Shown here: piece after piece, positions 43,090 to 54,980 of the stretch
Numbering within the stretch: position 1 is the first letter of the stretch
Layout of the letters: each line of letters opens with the position of its first letter
From: Cranoglanis bouderius
Taxonomy: Eukaryota; Chordata; Actinopteri; Siluriformes; Cranoglanididae
DNA: 64,000 nt
Assembly: GCA_023630585.1 (NCBI GenBank)
Contig: CM042566.1
Span: 6,496,254-6,560,253 of the forward strand
Direction of reading: 5' to 3'
Program-made: the position numbers and the translations under genes
Notes under the pieces: generated by a model
The model's database searches: none
What the model was told of the DNA's origin: nothing
The model's input: only the letters and a program-made list of their open reading frames with translations

Positions 43090-43346
43090 ATCCGAAACAA
43101 TATATGACCAAAATATTGTGGACCCCTTTGGGATGAACTGGAATGCCAACTGCACCCCAGGCCTCCTCACCTGACATCAGTGCCTGAACTCGCTAATGTT
43201 CTTGTGGCTGAATGAACAAAAATCCCCACAGCCATGCTCCAAAATCTAGTTCAAAGCCTTCGCAGAAGAGTGCAGAAGAATGAGATGTTCAACAAGTGCA
43301 TATGAATGTGATGGTTAGCTGTCCACAAACTTTTAGCCATATAGTG
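43090..43346 (+). pseudogene. Tc1-like transposase C-terminal remnant
   Basis: The plus strand around 43119-43290 translates in shifted frames to a WDELE-like start (ttgggatgaactggaatgcc), then LTSVPELANVLVAE and KIPTAMLQNLVQSLRRRVQ, the last part of the DDE domain of a Tc1-like transposase. After a degenerate stretch the segment ends ccacaaacttttagccatat and agtgta, a terminal repeat. The N-terminal four fifths are missing. Confidence 0.6.
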
Positions 43347-44549
43347 TACTGTATATTTGAACATCAGCCTCATGAGACATAATAAGACTTTAAGGTTAAT
43401 CCAATGAATGTGGATAAAACAGTATATTCATTCATTAATTCTAACCTATATTGAAACTTCAATGGAAAGGATGGTTTAAGAAAAAGAGATTCAAGTGAGA
43501 TTGCAATTATAAACTTACTAAACTAACTTATTGACCAGTTGCTGCGGAGGTGAGTGTGTGTGTGGTTTAGATCCAGAGAGTGACTTTTTATAAACCTTTC
43601 CAAAATGCTTTTCTGGAGCTGTGAAGGTCCCGGAAGCCTGTTCAGATGGAAACATACGGTAAATCAGGCTTTAGTGTGCTTCCTTCCTACCAAAGGTGAT
43701 AAAATACACCAGCAGTTTCTACACTTTGGGATAAGACACGTTAATTGGCTGACTTCCCAGAGCTAAAAATGCATATTTCCCCTCCATACTGTACATCACC
43801 AACAAAGAAGGTGGATGAATTCTGACCTTTATATAAAGCATTCAGTTAGAATCTGCATAGGAAATGGAATTGGAAATGTTTAGATGAACAAAGACTAACT
43901 AAAACTCAGTAGTTAATGTGATATTTTAAACTAAAAAAATAAAATATTCTCACTTCAAGAATTAAGAGGCATTGATGCTTTAAATATAGGGTGATGAGGT
44001 CAAGAGCAAATTCCCAATCCCTGCAAATTGAGCTAGTTAGACAAAAGCAGTCTGCATTGGCACGATTGGTACAGCTGGACTGCTTCCAAGAAACTTTTAC
44101 ATATTTTTATTTATTTATTTTTTTCATTTGCTGTTGACAATTTGGCATCCAATTATTCGTGTTACTGGATCCTTTCAGTGCAGAGCTTAGTAGGGTCCTT
44201 GATAATGATTAGAAAATGGACATGTGTGTACTATGAGATTGCCAGCACTTGAGAGGGACACCAATTTAGGAGAATGTACAAGTGTGTGTCATGTGCACGT
44301 GTGTGTGTGTGTGTGTGGGTCGGTGTGAATGTGGTAATAGTGAAATGAACGTAGCTCTAAGAGCAGGTGGCAGACAGTGTGCTATCTGATTGATTTCTTA
44401 GAGACAACAGCCTCAAAGAGATTTCCATAGAGATTCCAAAGTTTCATGATCCTGACACGACTTTTAATTAGCTGCCTCTCAGAGCCTGGCTACGGATAAT
44501 GCACCACGGGGTAGAATAATTACACCCTTACCAGCATATCATGAGAACA

Positions 44550-44550
<1 letters not shown>
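43347..44550. other. no gene; possible conserved non-coding stretch at 44390-44540
   Basis: 44390-44540 is complex and non-repetitive with a ttttaattagctgcc core. A (GT)n tract lies at 44299-44317. No coding signal. Confidence 0.35.

Positions 44551-44602
<52 letters not shown>
44551..44602. repeat. (AC)n microsatellite
   Basis: 26 AC units. Confidence 0.95.
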
Positions 44603-44604
<2 letters not shown>

Positions 44605-45117
44605 ATATATACACACTTCTTTAAGCTACCATTTTATCCCACATGTCCATATGCCCAAGAAAACACATAAACATGCTCACTGTAAGATGAAGGTCAGAAA
44701 TCAAGGTTACCCATTACATATCCATATACATACACACATTTTATTGCTCACTTCCATTCAATTAAATACACAAACAAGTTTGTTCTGTGCTCCAGGTCAA
44801 AAATCAAGCTCCTAGACTGCTTGACAGTCTCTCAGGCTACTTTCCAAGAGGCAAAAATTGACCATTATGAATTTTATTTTTTGAATTTGGAATTTCCCAG
44901 CCTTGGAAAGGATTCAACATTCTGGCCAAAGGTCCAAAAATAATTGCTTTTTCCACCCAGTAGAGTGATTCAAATCCACCATCGATGTAAAATATTCAAA
45001 GGCTATAAATATAGATATCATATTTTAACAGCAGATATTAAAAACCATGTTTTATTTTGGTGAAAATGACACGTTTTACAATATGCACTCAGTTCAATTT
45101 CTCTTATTAACAAGAAC
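44603..45117. other. no gene recognised
   Basis: AT-rich, no supported feature. Confidence 0.4.
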
Positions 45118-45165
45118 TACAGTTGAGGTCATAAGCTTACATATGCCTTGCAGAATCTGCAAAAT

Positions 45166-45230
<65 letters not shown>

Positions 45231-45893
45231 GAGCGATCATAAAAATTGCATTTTGTTTTTTATTTAGTACTTCCCTGAATAAGATATTTCACATAACAGA
45301 TGTTTACATACTGTATAGTTGACTTCTTCAGAAAAATCCTGAAGGGCAGTACTAAATTTAAAAAAATAAGATCTTTAAACAAAGTAATAACAATTTACAC
45401 CGATCATCCTGTTCAAAAGTTTACACCCCCCTGGCTCTTAATGTAGTGCGTTGCCTTCTTGAGCATCAGTGAATGTTTGCACCTTTTGTAATAGTTGTGC
45501 ACGAGTCCCTCAGTTGTCCTCAGTGTGAAAAGATGGATCTCAACATCATATAGCTGCTGTTGGAAAAGGGTCAATATGCAGAAAGATGCTGGAAAAGCAA
45601 TGAATGTGCAGGACCTGGAGGATTTTTCTGAAGAACAGTGGGCAGTTTAACTGCTCAGGACAAACAAGGGACTCATGAACATGAACTATCACAAAATATA
45701 AAAACAGTCATTGCTCAACCAGGTAACAACACACAGAATCAAGCGTATGTAAACTTTTGAACTGGTTCATTTGTGTAAATTCAGTTATTATTGTGTCTTG
45801 TGGACTATACAGTATGTAAACATCTGTTATGTGAAATAGCTTAATCAGGGCAGTACTAAATAAAAAAAAAAAACAAAATGCAATTTTTTATGA
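45118..45893. mobile_element. non-autonomous DNA transposon with long inverted repeats
   Basis: The left end (tacagttgaggtcataag, 45118) resembles Tc1-type ends. The segment 45235-45330 (gcattttgttttttatttag, cacataacagatgtttacat) is complementary to 45795-45893, and ttcaaaagtttac (45412) to gtaaacttttgaa (45748). A second nested pair is caacat/ctgctgttgg around the centre. No transposase. The outer right end is missing: the right arm stops at 45893, short of the tacagttgag-type terminus. Confidence 0.75.
45168..45229. repeat. (AAT)n inside the left terminal repeat
   Basis: About 20 AAT units expanded within the outer left part of the 45118-45893 element. Confidence 0.9.
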
Positions 45894-46359
45894 TTTAAGG
45901 GGGATTAGATATTGTTTATTTATTGCTAATAATTATAAGATTGTTTCAACCCTTTATGCTAATCTCTAATACCAGTTAACATCATGCTCATTGCGTCAGT
46001 GGGAAGTGAGGGTCATAATATAATAAAAGAGACCAGACACCAGATTTTTCATTCTGATGCAAATGTATGGAAAGAGAAGCTTGAAAAAGAAGAGAATTAG
46101 CATCAGGGTGAGTAATTTTTGAAATACCTTCCAAACAAAAATGACAAATTACAAAAAAAGTACAATATCTTCCCTTCTCCCTACTGAAACAAAACAAGAA
46201 AAAGGCACTATTAACGAAAGAAATAGCATTCACCTCTAGGGTTTCAATCAAAATCAAATCAAATAAAGTATTAAGAGGTTGTGACAGATCATTAGAAAAG
46301 TAACACAGTGTTTTTCCTGTCAAATGTATTAATAAGATTTACACCACAGTACTGTCAAA
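45894..46359. other. no gene recognised
   Basis: AT-rich. The 111-aa minus-strand frame (46323-45988) has no domain I recognise. Confidence 0.4.
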
Positions 46360-46850
46360 TTCTTGAAGCTGATTAGTAAAAAAAATAGTACAGGCTGTAA
46401 TTCTTCTAGGTTTATATTAATGTGCTTGTTCTAATAGATAATCGTTTCTATAGTAACAGTTCATTCAAAGGAACTTGTATGGCAGATGCTCCACATAATC
46501 TAAGCCTAATAACAAATGTGCAGTTATGTTGATATTGTGAAGCTTTCTGTACGGTGACTGTTCCATTCCATGTTTTCCATTGAAACTGTTCCTTTCCAAG
46601 TTTTCCACCATGTAAAAGTCTTCAGGACTGAGAACTTTGTGCTTGGTGGTGTCTTGGTAACAAGGTGCATTTTATCTGTCATTAACTTTAAGAGAAAGTG
46701 AGGGAATGACTGTTTATAGCAGTTATAATATATAACCTGTAACAAGTACTAACCTGTTATCCATTATACTGTATCTGTTTATATATAAAGAGATAGAAAG
46801 TGCACTTCGAGTCGGGCCCATAGTGTTTTATTCCTTAATTTAAACAGGTT
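46360..46850 (+). repeat. dispersed repeat family X, fragment 6 (longest)
   Basis: cttgttctaatagataatcg, tctatagtaacagttcattc, cttgtatggcagatgctcca and cataatctaagcctaataac, then gtgagggaatgactgtttat and agtgttttattccttaat. This copy gives the order of blocks between the early part (as at 11226) and the late part (as at 24340 and 35432). Confidence 0.65.
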
Positions 46851-47758
46851 TAAAACAAGTAATAACACTATGTCCTTATCTGAAACTGGATCAGTGTGTT
46901 CTTGTGTGCTGTCGGTATAGATATATTGACCTACTCATAGTTTGGGTAATCAATTAAATTATCTAGCTTGATGGACATGGGCAAATCAATGTCTGCTTGC
47001 TATCTTATTAGATCAGGACATACGATCCATTGGTTAAAGTTGTAATATTCTTTAGCTAGCTAAATCTGATGGAACTGTACCGAGCGTAGAGTAGTTTTTC
47101 AGTATGTTTATATGCATTGAAAACAATACTTCTGTATCTATAAAATTAAATCAGTACCAGATGTGTTTTCAGTTGTATATGTTTCCATCACTTTCATACA
47201 TGGCTTGTATCTTATAACTGATATTATAGAATTTTGTTTAATTAAATTATCTCAGTTGTGTGATACAAATTACTGTTACAATTTATGTCAAAGGGTCCAA
47301 TGTAGTATCCTGGGGGGAAAAAAATCTTTAAACACTGATTTTACATTTATGTTTCAAAACCATTTTGGATATGTTTTTTTTTCTTCCCTTTTTAAGCAAC
47401 ATCCCTGCTTAGCCTACTGAATATGCAAGGTCAGTAGCAGTTATGAAAAGTCCAATTTATGCTTTATGAACTAGGTGACCAGCAGCCATGAAATGTTTAT
47501 ATTAAAAGCTAAAGTAGATCTACTTCTAGTCAAGTATTAGATTCATCAATTAGACATGGAGGACATTATAATAGAACTGCCTGCCCTCCAGAACTTGACT
47601 GGATATGAGATTAAAAATTTATATTAATCAGATTTAGCTTTTCTCACAAAGAATGTACTTTTGTTTCTGAGCTGCCTGAAAGTAAACCAGTGGGTTTGAT
47701 CCCCTGTGAATTTAGCATGAGTCCAGGCTTTATTTCTTATCTTAAATAAAAAAACAAA
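46851..47758. other. no gene recognised
   Basis: AT-rich with no supported feature. Confidence 0.4.
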
Positions 47759-47759
47759 A

Positions 47760-47843
<84 letters not shown>

Positions 47844-47845
47844 AA
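47759..47845. repeat. (AAAG)n microsatellite
   Basis: About 21 AAAG units; the purine strand is the plus strand. Confidence 0.95.
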
Positions 47846-48678
47846 TTTCAGCAGTAATGTTACAAAAATATCCACGCTGGATCAATTATTAACTTATGCT
47901 CATTGAACATAAGATTGAAGTATTTATTTTTTTAAATTCTCCGGTCTGTTTGAAAAAAAAAAAAAGAGTTCTCTTAAGGTGCTGTTGGGAACTGATAACA
48001 AAAAAACAAGGTTAAGGATTCCTTATACTTTTTTTTCTATTTTTGTTGATAACTTTAATTGATCGATAAATTAAATATAACATTATTTAATATACAATAT
48101 AGCCTTAATAGCAGACAAAATGAGCACTGTGTATACTGTGTATATAAGAAGCAGATATGTTACTGTACCTACAAATAGTTGTAAATTAATCACCGATTTA
48201 CAATCAGGCATTAATCAGATCCAACCAAGTCTGAAGGTAGAGAATACAAAATATTCAGGATGACATTAAAAAAAAAAGATGAAAATACTATGCCCAAGTA
48301 ATGTCTTTTGATTTTTATTTATTTATTTATTTATTTTGAAAAGTGGGTTTCATTATTGGCACAATGCGACAGAGTCATGTGCAAGCCACCCAAGAAATCA
48401 CACTATTGTACTTTTGTCTGTATCTCCACTTAAATAATTCATTCAACTTCAAGCATTCATTGAAAGATGTCCTTGAGAATTTCAGCATTTTGGTGCTGCA
48501 CATTGTAAAGCAGGAGTTTTGAAGAATTCATCTAGACAGTAGAGAAAAAATTTGAAGATTATAAATAAGACTACCATTGTAGCATTTTTCCTGCAGATCT
48601 CACCTCACTAAGTTCAAATAAGCATGCAAATCACTATGTCTTAAGTTTTCAACCCCTTATAACACTGCAATATGTTTT
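47846..48678. other. no gene recognised
   Basis: AT-rich; a short (TTTA)n at 48317-48336. Confidence 0.4.
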
Positions 48679-48775
48679 CCATCCATCCATCCATCCTTCC
48701 ATTTCCCATATCACTTATCACACAGGGTCTTGGGGGAGCCTGGAACTTACCCCAGTGAACTTGGGGCACAAGTTA
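48679..48775 (-). repeat. SINE 3' fragment with GGAT tail
   Basis: ttccatccatccatccatcc then cacttatcacacagggtc and gagcctggaac: the 3' end of the family at 2162-2492, on the minus strand. The head is missing. Confidence 0.65.
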
Positions 48776-49419
48776 TCATTTAAAAACTGTAATTTGTGTT
48801 TACTCAGTGCTGTTGTTTTATGTTAGATTTTGTTTTAATTTCTGAAATAATTTAGTATGAGATGTACATAAAAACAGAAGAAATCAAATACTTTTTTTCA
48901 CAGCACTGTAGAATAAGTAATCTCCTGCCAAAATCCAGATCATATTTTGCCTTGAGACATTTTCATTCAACTGCCTCTGTATGAGCCAACATCAGTATTC
49001 GGGAGATATTATTTCCTCCAAAGTGTCCCAACATCTGAGAGGTTATGATGTGTCTTGTTAATGTCCTGGAGCTTCTAAGTTATCTTTCCAATTTAAGTAC
49101 AAGCAAGAGCAATGCATTTCTAAATGAGCTAGTTCACACTTTCCAGGTTACTTTCTACTCCTATGCACAAATCTTACATGAACCAGTGAAGCTCACGTTG
49201 ACAGAATCAGAAGTAAATAGTAGTTTTTCCCGTGCTGAGCGTATCGTTTCTTGAGCTGTCTTCCTCATTCTAGACTAGAGGTGTCAAACAGGTCATGTTC
49301 AGTCACCAAAAACGCAGAAATAATTCCTCTTAAATTTGTTATCAGCATTAATCTAAAAGGTGATTTCTGAATGCATACAAACATATACAACGTGCTGTAT
49401 GTATACTGTCATCTTTAAT
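48776..49419. other. no gene recognised
   Basis: AT-rich; a 69-aa plus-strand frame without domain. Confidence 0.4.
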
Positions 49420-50034
49420 ACAAACACTTGTACATCGACTCATTCATTTATGCAATTATCTAGTCAGCCAATCATGTGTCAGCAGTGCAGTGCATAAAAT
49501 CATGTAGACACAGGTCAAGAGCTCCAGTTAATGTTCACAACATCAGAATGGGGAAAATATGTGATCTCAGTAACTTTGAGTGAGGCATGGTTGGGCTGGT
49601 TTAAGTATTTCAGAAAATGTTCTCTCCTGGGATTTTCACACAACCGCCTCTAAAGTTGACAAAACAAAATGGGGTGAAAAACTAAACCACTTCCAGCAGT
49701 CTTATGAGCAGAAATGTTGTGTTGATGAGAGATCTCATAGGAGAATGGCTAGATGGGTTCAAGCTGACAGGAAGTCTACAGTAACTCAAATTAATCTTTT
49801 TACAATCATGGTGAGCAGAAAAGCATCTCAGAATGCACACACATCAAACCTTGAGGCGGATTGTCTACATCAGCAGAAGATCACATCGGGTTCCACTCCC
49901 ATCAGCCAAGAACAGGAATCCGAGGTTACAGAGGACACAGGATCACTGAAACTGGACCAGGCTACATTTTTTAATGCTCAACTATCAGTGAATGAGCAGA
50001 GGTACAAGTGTTCCTAATAAAGTGCCCAGTATAT
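49420..50034 (+). pseudogene. Tc1-like transposon relic keeping the N-terminal transposase region
   Basis: Leader blocks (caattatctagtcagccaat, gtgcagtgcataaaatcatg, agttaatgttcacaacatca) precede a degraded frame (49580-50017). It contains VDERSHRRMARWVQADRKST and VTQI, part of the DNA-binding domain of a Tc1-type transposase, and then in shifted frame caaaccttgaggcggatt and gaagatcacatcgggttcca. It ends at the right terminus, gtgttcctaataaagtgccc (50004-50023). The catalytic half is deleted. Confidence 0.7.
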
Positions 50035-50101
50035 AGTTTTAGTCTGGACCTGAGATGGACATACATGTCATGAATGTACACAAACAAGCAAATAACTTAC
50101 A

Positions 50102-50102
<1 letters not shown>

Positions 50103-50157
<55 letters not shown>
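50103..50157. repeat. (AAT)n microsatellite
   Basis: About 18 AAT units. Confidence 0.95.
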
Positions 50158-50158
<1 letters not shown>

Positions 50159-50287
50159 GTAAAACTTACGACTGCATAAGTATTTACTTCCATTGGTGTG
50201 AATGGTGTATCACTGGAAATAGGTTAGTCATAAACCTAAATTAAATTAAAAAAAAAAAAAAAGAAAAAGTAAACTTCTAGTAAGCAG

Positions 50288-50440
50288 TGGTGGCTCATTA
50301 CTTAAAATTCTGGTCTACTTATCATGAGGGTCATGAGTTCATATCTCAGCACCGCCAAGCTGCCACCATTGGACATTTGAGCAAGGCTCCTAACCTGAAA
50401 CTGCTCTGGGGTCACTGTATCATATATGACTCCAGCTATG
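50288..50440 (+). repeat. tRNA-derived SINE
   Basis: A tRNA-like head with a box-B-like gagttcatatctc (50336-50348) is followed by the body cagcaccgccaagctgccac, ttgagcaaggctcctaacc and ctctggggtcactgtatcat. It is truncated on the 3' side. Confidence 0.65.
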
Positions 50441-50479
50441 TGAAAAAAAGAAACTTCTGTATGTGTATTTGTAGATGTG

Positions 50480-50483
<4 letters not shown>

Positions 50484-50574
<91 letters not shown>
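50484..50574. repeat. (TA)n microsatellite
   Basis: About 45 TA units; the longest array outside the palindromes. Confidence 0.95.
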
Positions 50575-50576
<2 letters not shown>

Positions 50577-50861
50577 AGTTTGTACAGTTCAATACAGGTA
50601 AGATTTTGAGGGTTAGATTAGTGGGATAATTTAAACAGTGAGCCATAGTGGACCTGGGGTAAGAGTGCATATGAGATTTTATTATCTTGTGTCCCTTGGC
50701 ACTGTCGATTATTGGCAACTCAAAGAAAAGAAAACTGCAACTTTTCAGCTTTTTTCTCTTTTTGCCATTTCTGTTGCTTGGTTTGCACCTGCTCACTAAC
50801 TAACACACACTCACTCGTACACAAACACACACACGTGTTCAGCTCACTGCTCAGAGAGGGT

Positions 50862-50865
<4 letters not shown>

Positions 50866-50939
<74 letters not shown>
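50866..50939. repeat. (GA)n microsatellite
   Basis: About 37 GA units. The open frames over it encode only RE or LS dipeptides and are not genes. Confidence 0.95.
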
Positions 50940-50943
<4 letters not shown>

Positions 50944-51284
50944 ATAAGAACAAGTGGGATAACAGTTCTCAGGTGTGCCATGTTAGTCATTACCCCCCTA
51001 CCTCCCTCCCAGTGCAAACCCACGCTTACCATACCCACACCCTCCTGCTACATACTCTCTTGCAGACCTGGCAACCCTGCTGAACACCACAACTCCTGTC
51101 CAAATACTCCACCATAGTAACTAGCTAGTAACTTATGGAATTAAACTTGAAATGTCACAAAATGTACTTGAAGTAAGTGTGTCAGTGCTTTGTATCAGTC
51201 AGAGGTAAAGCTGTTTTCTAACATGAAGGAAAGATGACAAGCTGCATTTTTTGAGCGAAAAAAAAAAGAAAAGTTGTTGAGAGA
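50940..51284. other. no gene recognised
   Basis: 51000-51115 is C-rich and unlike its surroundings, possibly an unrecognised repeat end. No coding signal. Confidence 0.3.
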
Positions 51285-51540
51285 ATGACAGCTGTAATGT
51301 GCAATGTAAGTGATAACAGGAATAAATTTAACCTGGTGAAAATGTAAAAATGTAACTGGGGGAAAAAAATATGACATATGTCGTTATTTAATAAATGTGG
51401 TATACGAGGAATGCAACACTTCAGGTCAAGTGTTAGAGGAAAATAAGCAACTTCAGGGTGGTAACAGTAACTCGCCTCAGGTCGCAACACGCCTCGGTGC
51501 TGTTTATTATTTTCCTATAACAGAACACCCTACATAATGC
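51285..51540 (+). repeat. dispersed repeat family X, fragment 7
   Basis: gtaagtgataacaggaataa (51306) and the end block tgctgtttattattttccta, taacagaacaccctac (51499-51534), as at 37015-37060. Confidence 0.55.
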
Positions 51541-53639
51541 ACACAAATAATTCACAAAAAGACAATTACGGTAAAATAACTGATCCTCAACAAGTTCCAA
51601 AGTTAGTCTACTGTGTATTAGGTGTTTCTAATTTATATTGTGTTTAAAAGCGAGTCACTTTAAATAAAAATAAGTAAATAAATAATTGTCTTGTGGTAAA
51701 CAAAGCCAATTGAGTTATTGTTAATGTACTTAACAAAAAACTTCCTGAATAATAATTCTCTATGGCATAAAAGACACAGCTGTCCATTTTCAAAGAGAAT
51801 GTTTAATAGCATATTAACTGCTAAAGTGATGGATTTTTATTTTTATTTTTTGAAGGTCTTTGTATACTCGTCATATTTTTTTTGTCATTGAATAGATTTG
51901 ACTATGAATAGTTTAGCTTTGAGAAACATTGGCTCAATGCTATTTAGTATTAGCCACTAGTGAAAAAATATCCACACACAGGCCTCAGACAAAATGGCCA
52001 CCATTTATTTCATTCTATGAATTAGATTAAAACATAAGGGTTTCTTCCTTATGTCATGTCATGGAGTTTTTCCTTGACATTGTCATCTCTGACTTGCTCA
52101 GTGGGGGTCTTAATATAAGTGTACATCCAGTGTAAAAAACTAAATTGAATGATATTTCAAGAGTGCACATTATACTTTTACTCAAATATTGGACTTGCCT
52201 ACAACATATTTGTGTTTCAGTAAAAAAAAAAAAAAGAAAGAAAAAAAAGAAAGAAAGAAATTCTCCATTAATGATAATGGAGAAATACTGATCTCCAATG
52301 ATCTCCAAACTCACACACCATACTGACCCACAAGCCTCCTATCACCTTATGTAGTAGATTTAACAAGCAAATGCTAAGTAGTCTTTCACATCTGATAAAA
52401 TCTGAGAAATTCTGACAGTACATGATCGTGTGGTGATCATGTTTCTGTCCTTTTCAGATCGGATTAGGCAGAGCCTTGATCCAAAAACACACACCGGTGT
52501 AGCAAACAAGTCCTCGGCTTGTAAACAAGTACAGGTTTAGAGCTAATAGCTTTTGACAGACTCAATCAATATTGTGCTGAAATGAAACAGAGTTTAGATG
52601 TCCTAGTCAATAATGGTACGGCCCACTTCCTCCAAGCAGACAGACTCTGATTATTGTGGTTTGTTTTTGTTTAACTGATAAAAAAGAGAGAATTGGTGTG
52701 AATAAAAAGGATTTTCCATTTGAAGTGTACATTGTAAATATGTGGATCAGAGGTAATCAGTGGTTTAGCTATTCTAACATCGATGCGTGTTGGAATTTTT
52801 ATCCTGTCATGTGTTCAAAAATAGACGTCACACCACCCACAGGTTTTTTAGCAAGAGCACTAGTCTTCATGGATGCATTGTGATTTTATTTGTATGGTGA
52901 TTGCTCCTTTTGTGTGGTGAGATGATGATGATACGCAGCATTTAATTATTTCTTTCCTTTTACTATCAAACATTTGTTGAGACAGGCAGAATTGCATGCC
53001 ATTGCTTGCTCTGATCTCAATATGTGGCAGGCCAAAATAAACATCCTCCCACTATGACATCGGTGACAGATTGCACAGCACGTTCAGTCATCAGCAGTGC
53101 ACAGCAGTGAAGGGGGACAAAGTCGAACAGGGCTGATACGTTAAGGCGTATATTTTTTACCATTAAATGCTTAATTACATGCTTAATTAGCCGCATGTAG
53201 CTTAGCATGATAATGACCGGAGCACACGAAAAGATACAGTACACATGATATTACATTAATCGTGGACAATTAAATATGGCGCACATGGATTTAAAATCTA
53301 GGAATTCAAATTTACCATCTCGCATTATGTCGCATACAATGTTTAGGTCTCATCCAGCTGAGCTCACTGTCCCAACTTTCATTCATTTATTGCACGTCTG
53401 TGTCCCCTCGGGAGCTCACCATGGGCTTGTTCGCTACCGCTGGGCTGTGGATCTGACATCTCATTGTATTGTTTGAATAAGACTTTGTTGCACACCAGAG
53501 TGTTGCTGTTTGCAACATTATATAATGTCACATTAAAAAGTGAAAGATGACTGGTCGCTTCACATCTGAGTGGGTATTTTTTTAGCAGAATAAAGAAGAA
53601 TGCACTTATGCACTACATGGCGTCAAAAGCCATCTCGCA
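51541..53639. other. no gene recognised
   Basis: AT-rich sequence with A-rich tract at 52216-52260. Small frames at 52656-52883 and 53276-53476 have no recognisable domain. Confidence 0.35.
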
Positions 53640-53735
53640 CAATGGGAAGATTTATCGACCGATGCCGATAATTAAAAATGGCAAATATCAGTTGATATAT
53701 CGGTCTTGGCGATATATTTGTTGACCACTAATATA
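53640..53735. repeat. short dispersed-repeat fragment (ATCGG-rich)
   Basis: cgaccgatgccgataattaa, aaatatcagttgatatatcg and gtcttggcgatatat: the degenerate GATATATCGG words resemble a common fish DNA-element fragment. The class is unknown. Confidence 0.4.
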
Positions 53736-53985
53736 AAAGTACTCTGTTGGCTCTGATTCCTGGGGCTGCAGATCTTTGATAATCTGTCTGAAATCTCCTC
53801 AGATCAGCCTGAGCGTTCAACGCAAAGGCATAACAGTGCCCACAAAATCTCTCAGGGGCACATGAACAGGACAAAATTGCTGTAGAGGATTATCAGCTTT
53901 TACAGTCATCCAATGTTCAAGCCTTAATATTCATACCATTTTATTTCTAATCATAAGCAGCAGACATTCAAGTTGCAAATATATA

Positions 53986-54838
53986 CAGTATCTCACAAAA
54001 GTGAGTACACCCCTCACATTTTTGTAAATATTTTATTATATCTTTTCATGGGACAACACTGAAGAAATTACACTTTTTACAATGTAAAGTAGTGAGTGTA
54101 CAGCTTGTATAACAGTGTAAATTTGCTGTCCCCTCAAAAAAACTCAACACACATCCATTAATGTGTAAACCACTGGCAACAAAAGTGAGTACACCCCTAA
54201 GTGAAAATGTCCAAATTGGGCCCAATTAGCCATTTTCCCTCCCTGGTGTCACGTGACTCATTAGTGTTACAAGGTCTCAGGTATGAATGGGGAGCAGGTG
54301 TGTTAAGTTTGGTGTTATTGCTCTCACACGCTCTCATACTGGTCACTGGAAGTTCAACATGGCACCTCATGGCAAAGAACTCTCTGAGGATTTGAAAAAA
54401 AGAATTGTTGCACTACATAAAGATGGCCTAGGCTATAAAAAGATTGCCAACACCCTGAAACTGAGCTGCAGCACAGTGGCCAAGACCATACAGCGGTTTA
54501 ACAGGACAGGTTCCACTCAGAACAGGCCTCGCCATGGTCGACCAAAGAAGTTGAGTGCACGTGCTCAGCATCAAATCCAGAGGTTGGCTTTGCAGAATAG
54601 ACATATGAGTGCTGCCAGCATTGCTGCAGAGGTTGAAGGGGTGGGGGGTCAGCCTGTCAGTGCTCAGACCATACGCCGCACACTGCATCAAATTGGTCTG
54701 CATGGCTGTCGTCCCAGAAGGAAGCCTGTACACTCATTACTTTACATTGTAGCAAAGTGTCATTTCTTCAGTGTTGTTCCATGAAAAGATATAATAAAAT
54801 ATTTATTTTATTAAAAAATATTTATCCTCTGTGAGATA

Positions 54839-54841
<3 letters not shown>
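53986..54841 (+). mobile_element. internally deleted Tc1/mariner transposon
   Basis: Both terminal repeats are present: left 53986-54103 (cagtatctcac ... gtgagtgtacag), right 54727-54841 (ctgtacactcatt ... gagatactg). The left repeat is preceded by TA, the Tc1 target. An inner direct repeat (aaaagtgagtacacccc) occurs at 53997 and 54181, the IR/DR layout. The catalytic half of the gene and the right inner direct repeat are deleted, leaving 856 bp. The right end runs straight into a (TG)n(TA)n array. Confidence 0.88.
54359..54784 (+). CDS. truncated Tc1 transposase: DNA-binding half only
   Basis: The ATG at 54359 follows a short leader and is in frame with 141 residues. The first 123 are the two helix-turn-helix units of a Tc1 transposase: ELSEDLKKRIVALHKDGLGY and KKIANTLKLSCSTVAKTIQR, the GRPKKL hinge (an AT-hook-like basic patch), and the second HTH to VSAQTIRRTLHQIGLHGCRP. 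The last 18 residues (VHSLL...SVVP) read into the right terminal repeat. The whole DDE domain is absent, so there is no catalysis. If expressed, the protein could still bind the terminal repeats. Expression cannot be judged from the sequence; it may equally be a neutral relic that happens to have no stop. Confidence 0.75.
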   Translation: MAPHGKELSEDLKKRIVALHKDGLGYKKIANTLKLSCSTVAKTIQRFNRTGSTQNRPRHGRPKKLSARAQHQIQRLALQNRHMSAASIAAEVEGVGGQPVSAQTIRRTLHQIGLHGCRPRRKPVHSLLYIVAKCHFFSVVP

Positions 54842-54914
<73 letters not shown>

Positions 54915-54919
54915 CTGTG

Positions 54920-54977
<58 letters not shown>
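54842..54977. repeat. compound (TG)n(TA)n arrays abutting the Tc1 end
   Basis: A short TG run (54842-54854), about 29 TA units (54854-54911), a spacer agtgctgtgcaa, then about 27 TA units (54923-54977). Confidence 0.95.

Positions 54978-54980
<3 letters not shown>

Noticed and set aside
50302..50796. 164-aa frame with a long YI repeat
   Set aside because: Translation of a (TA)n array plus flanks; same reason for 54803-55025 and 62508-62731.
50712..51038. RE/LS-repeat frames
   Set aside because: Translations of the (GA)n microsatellite on either strand.
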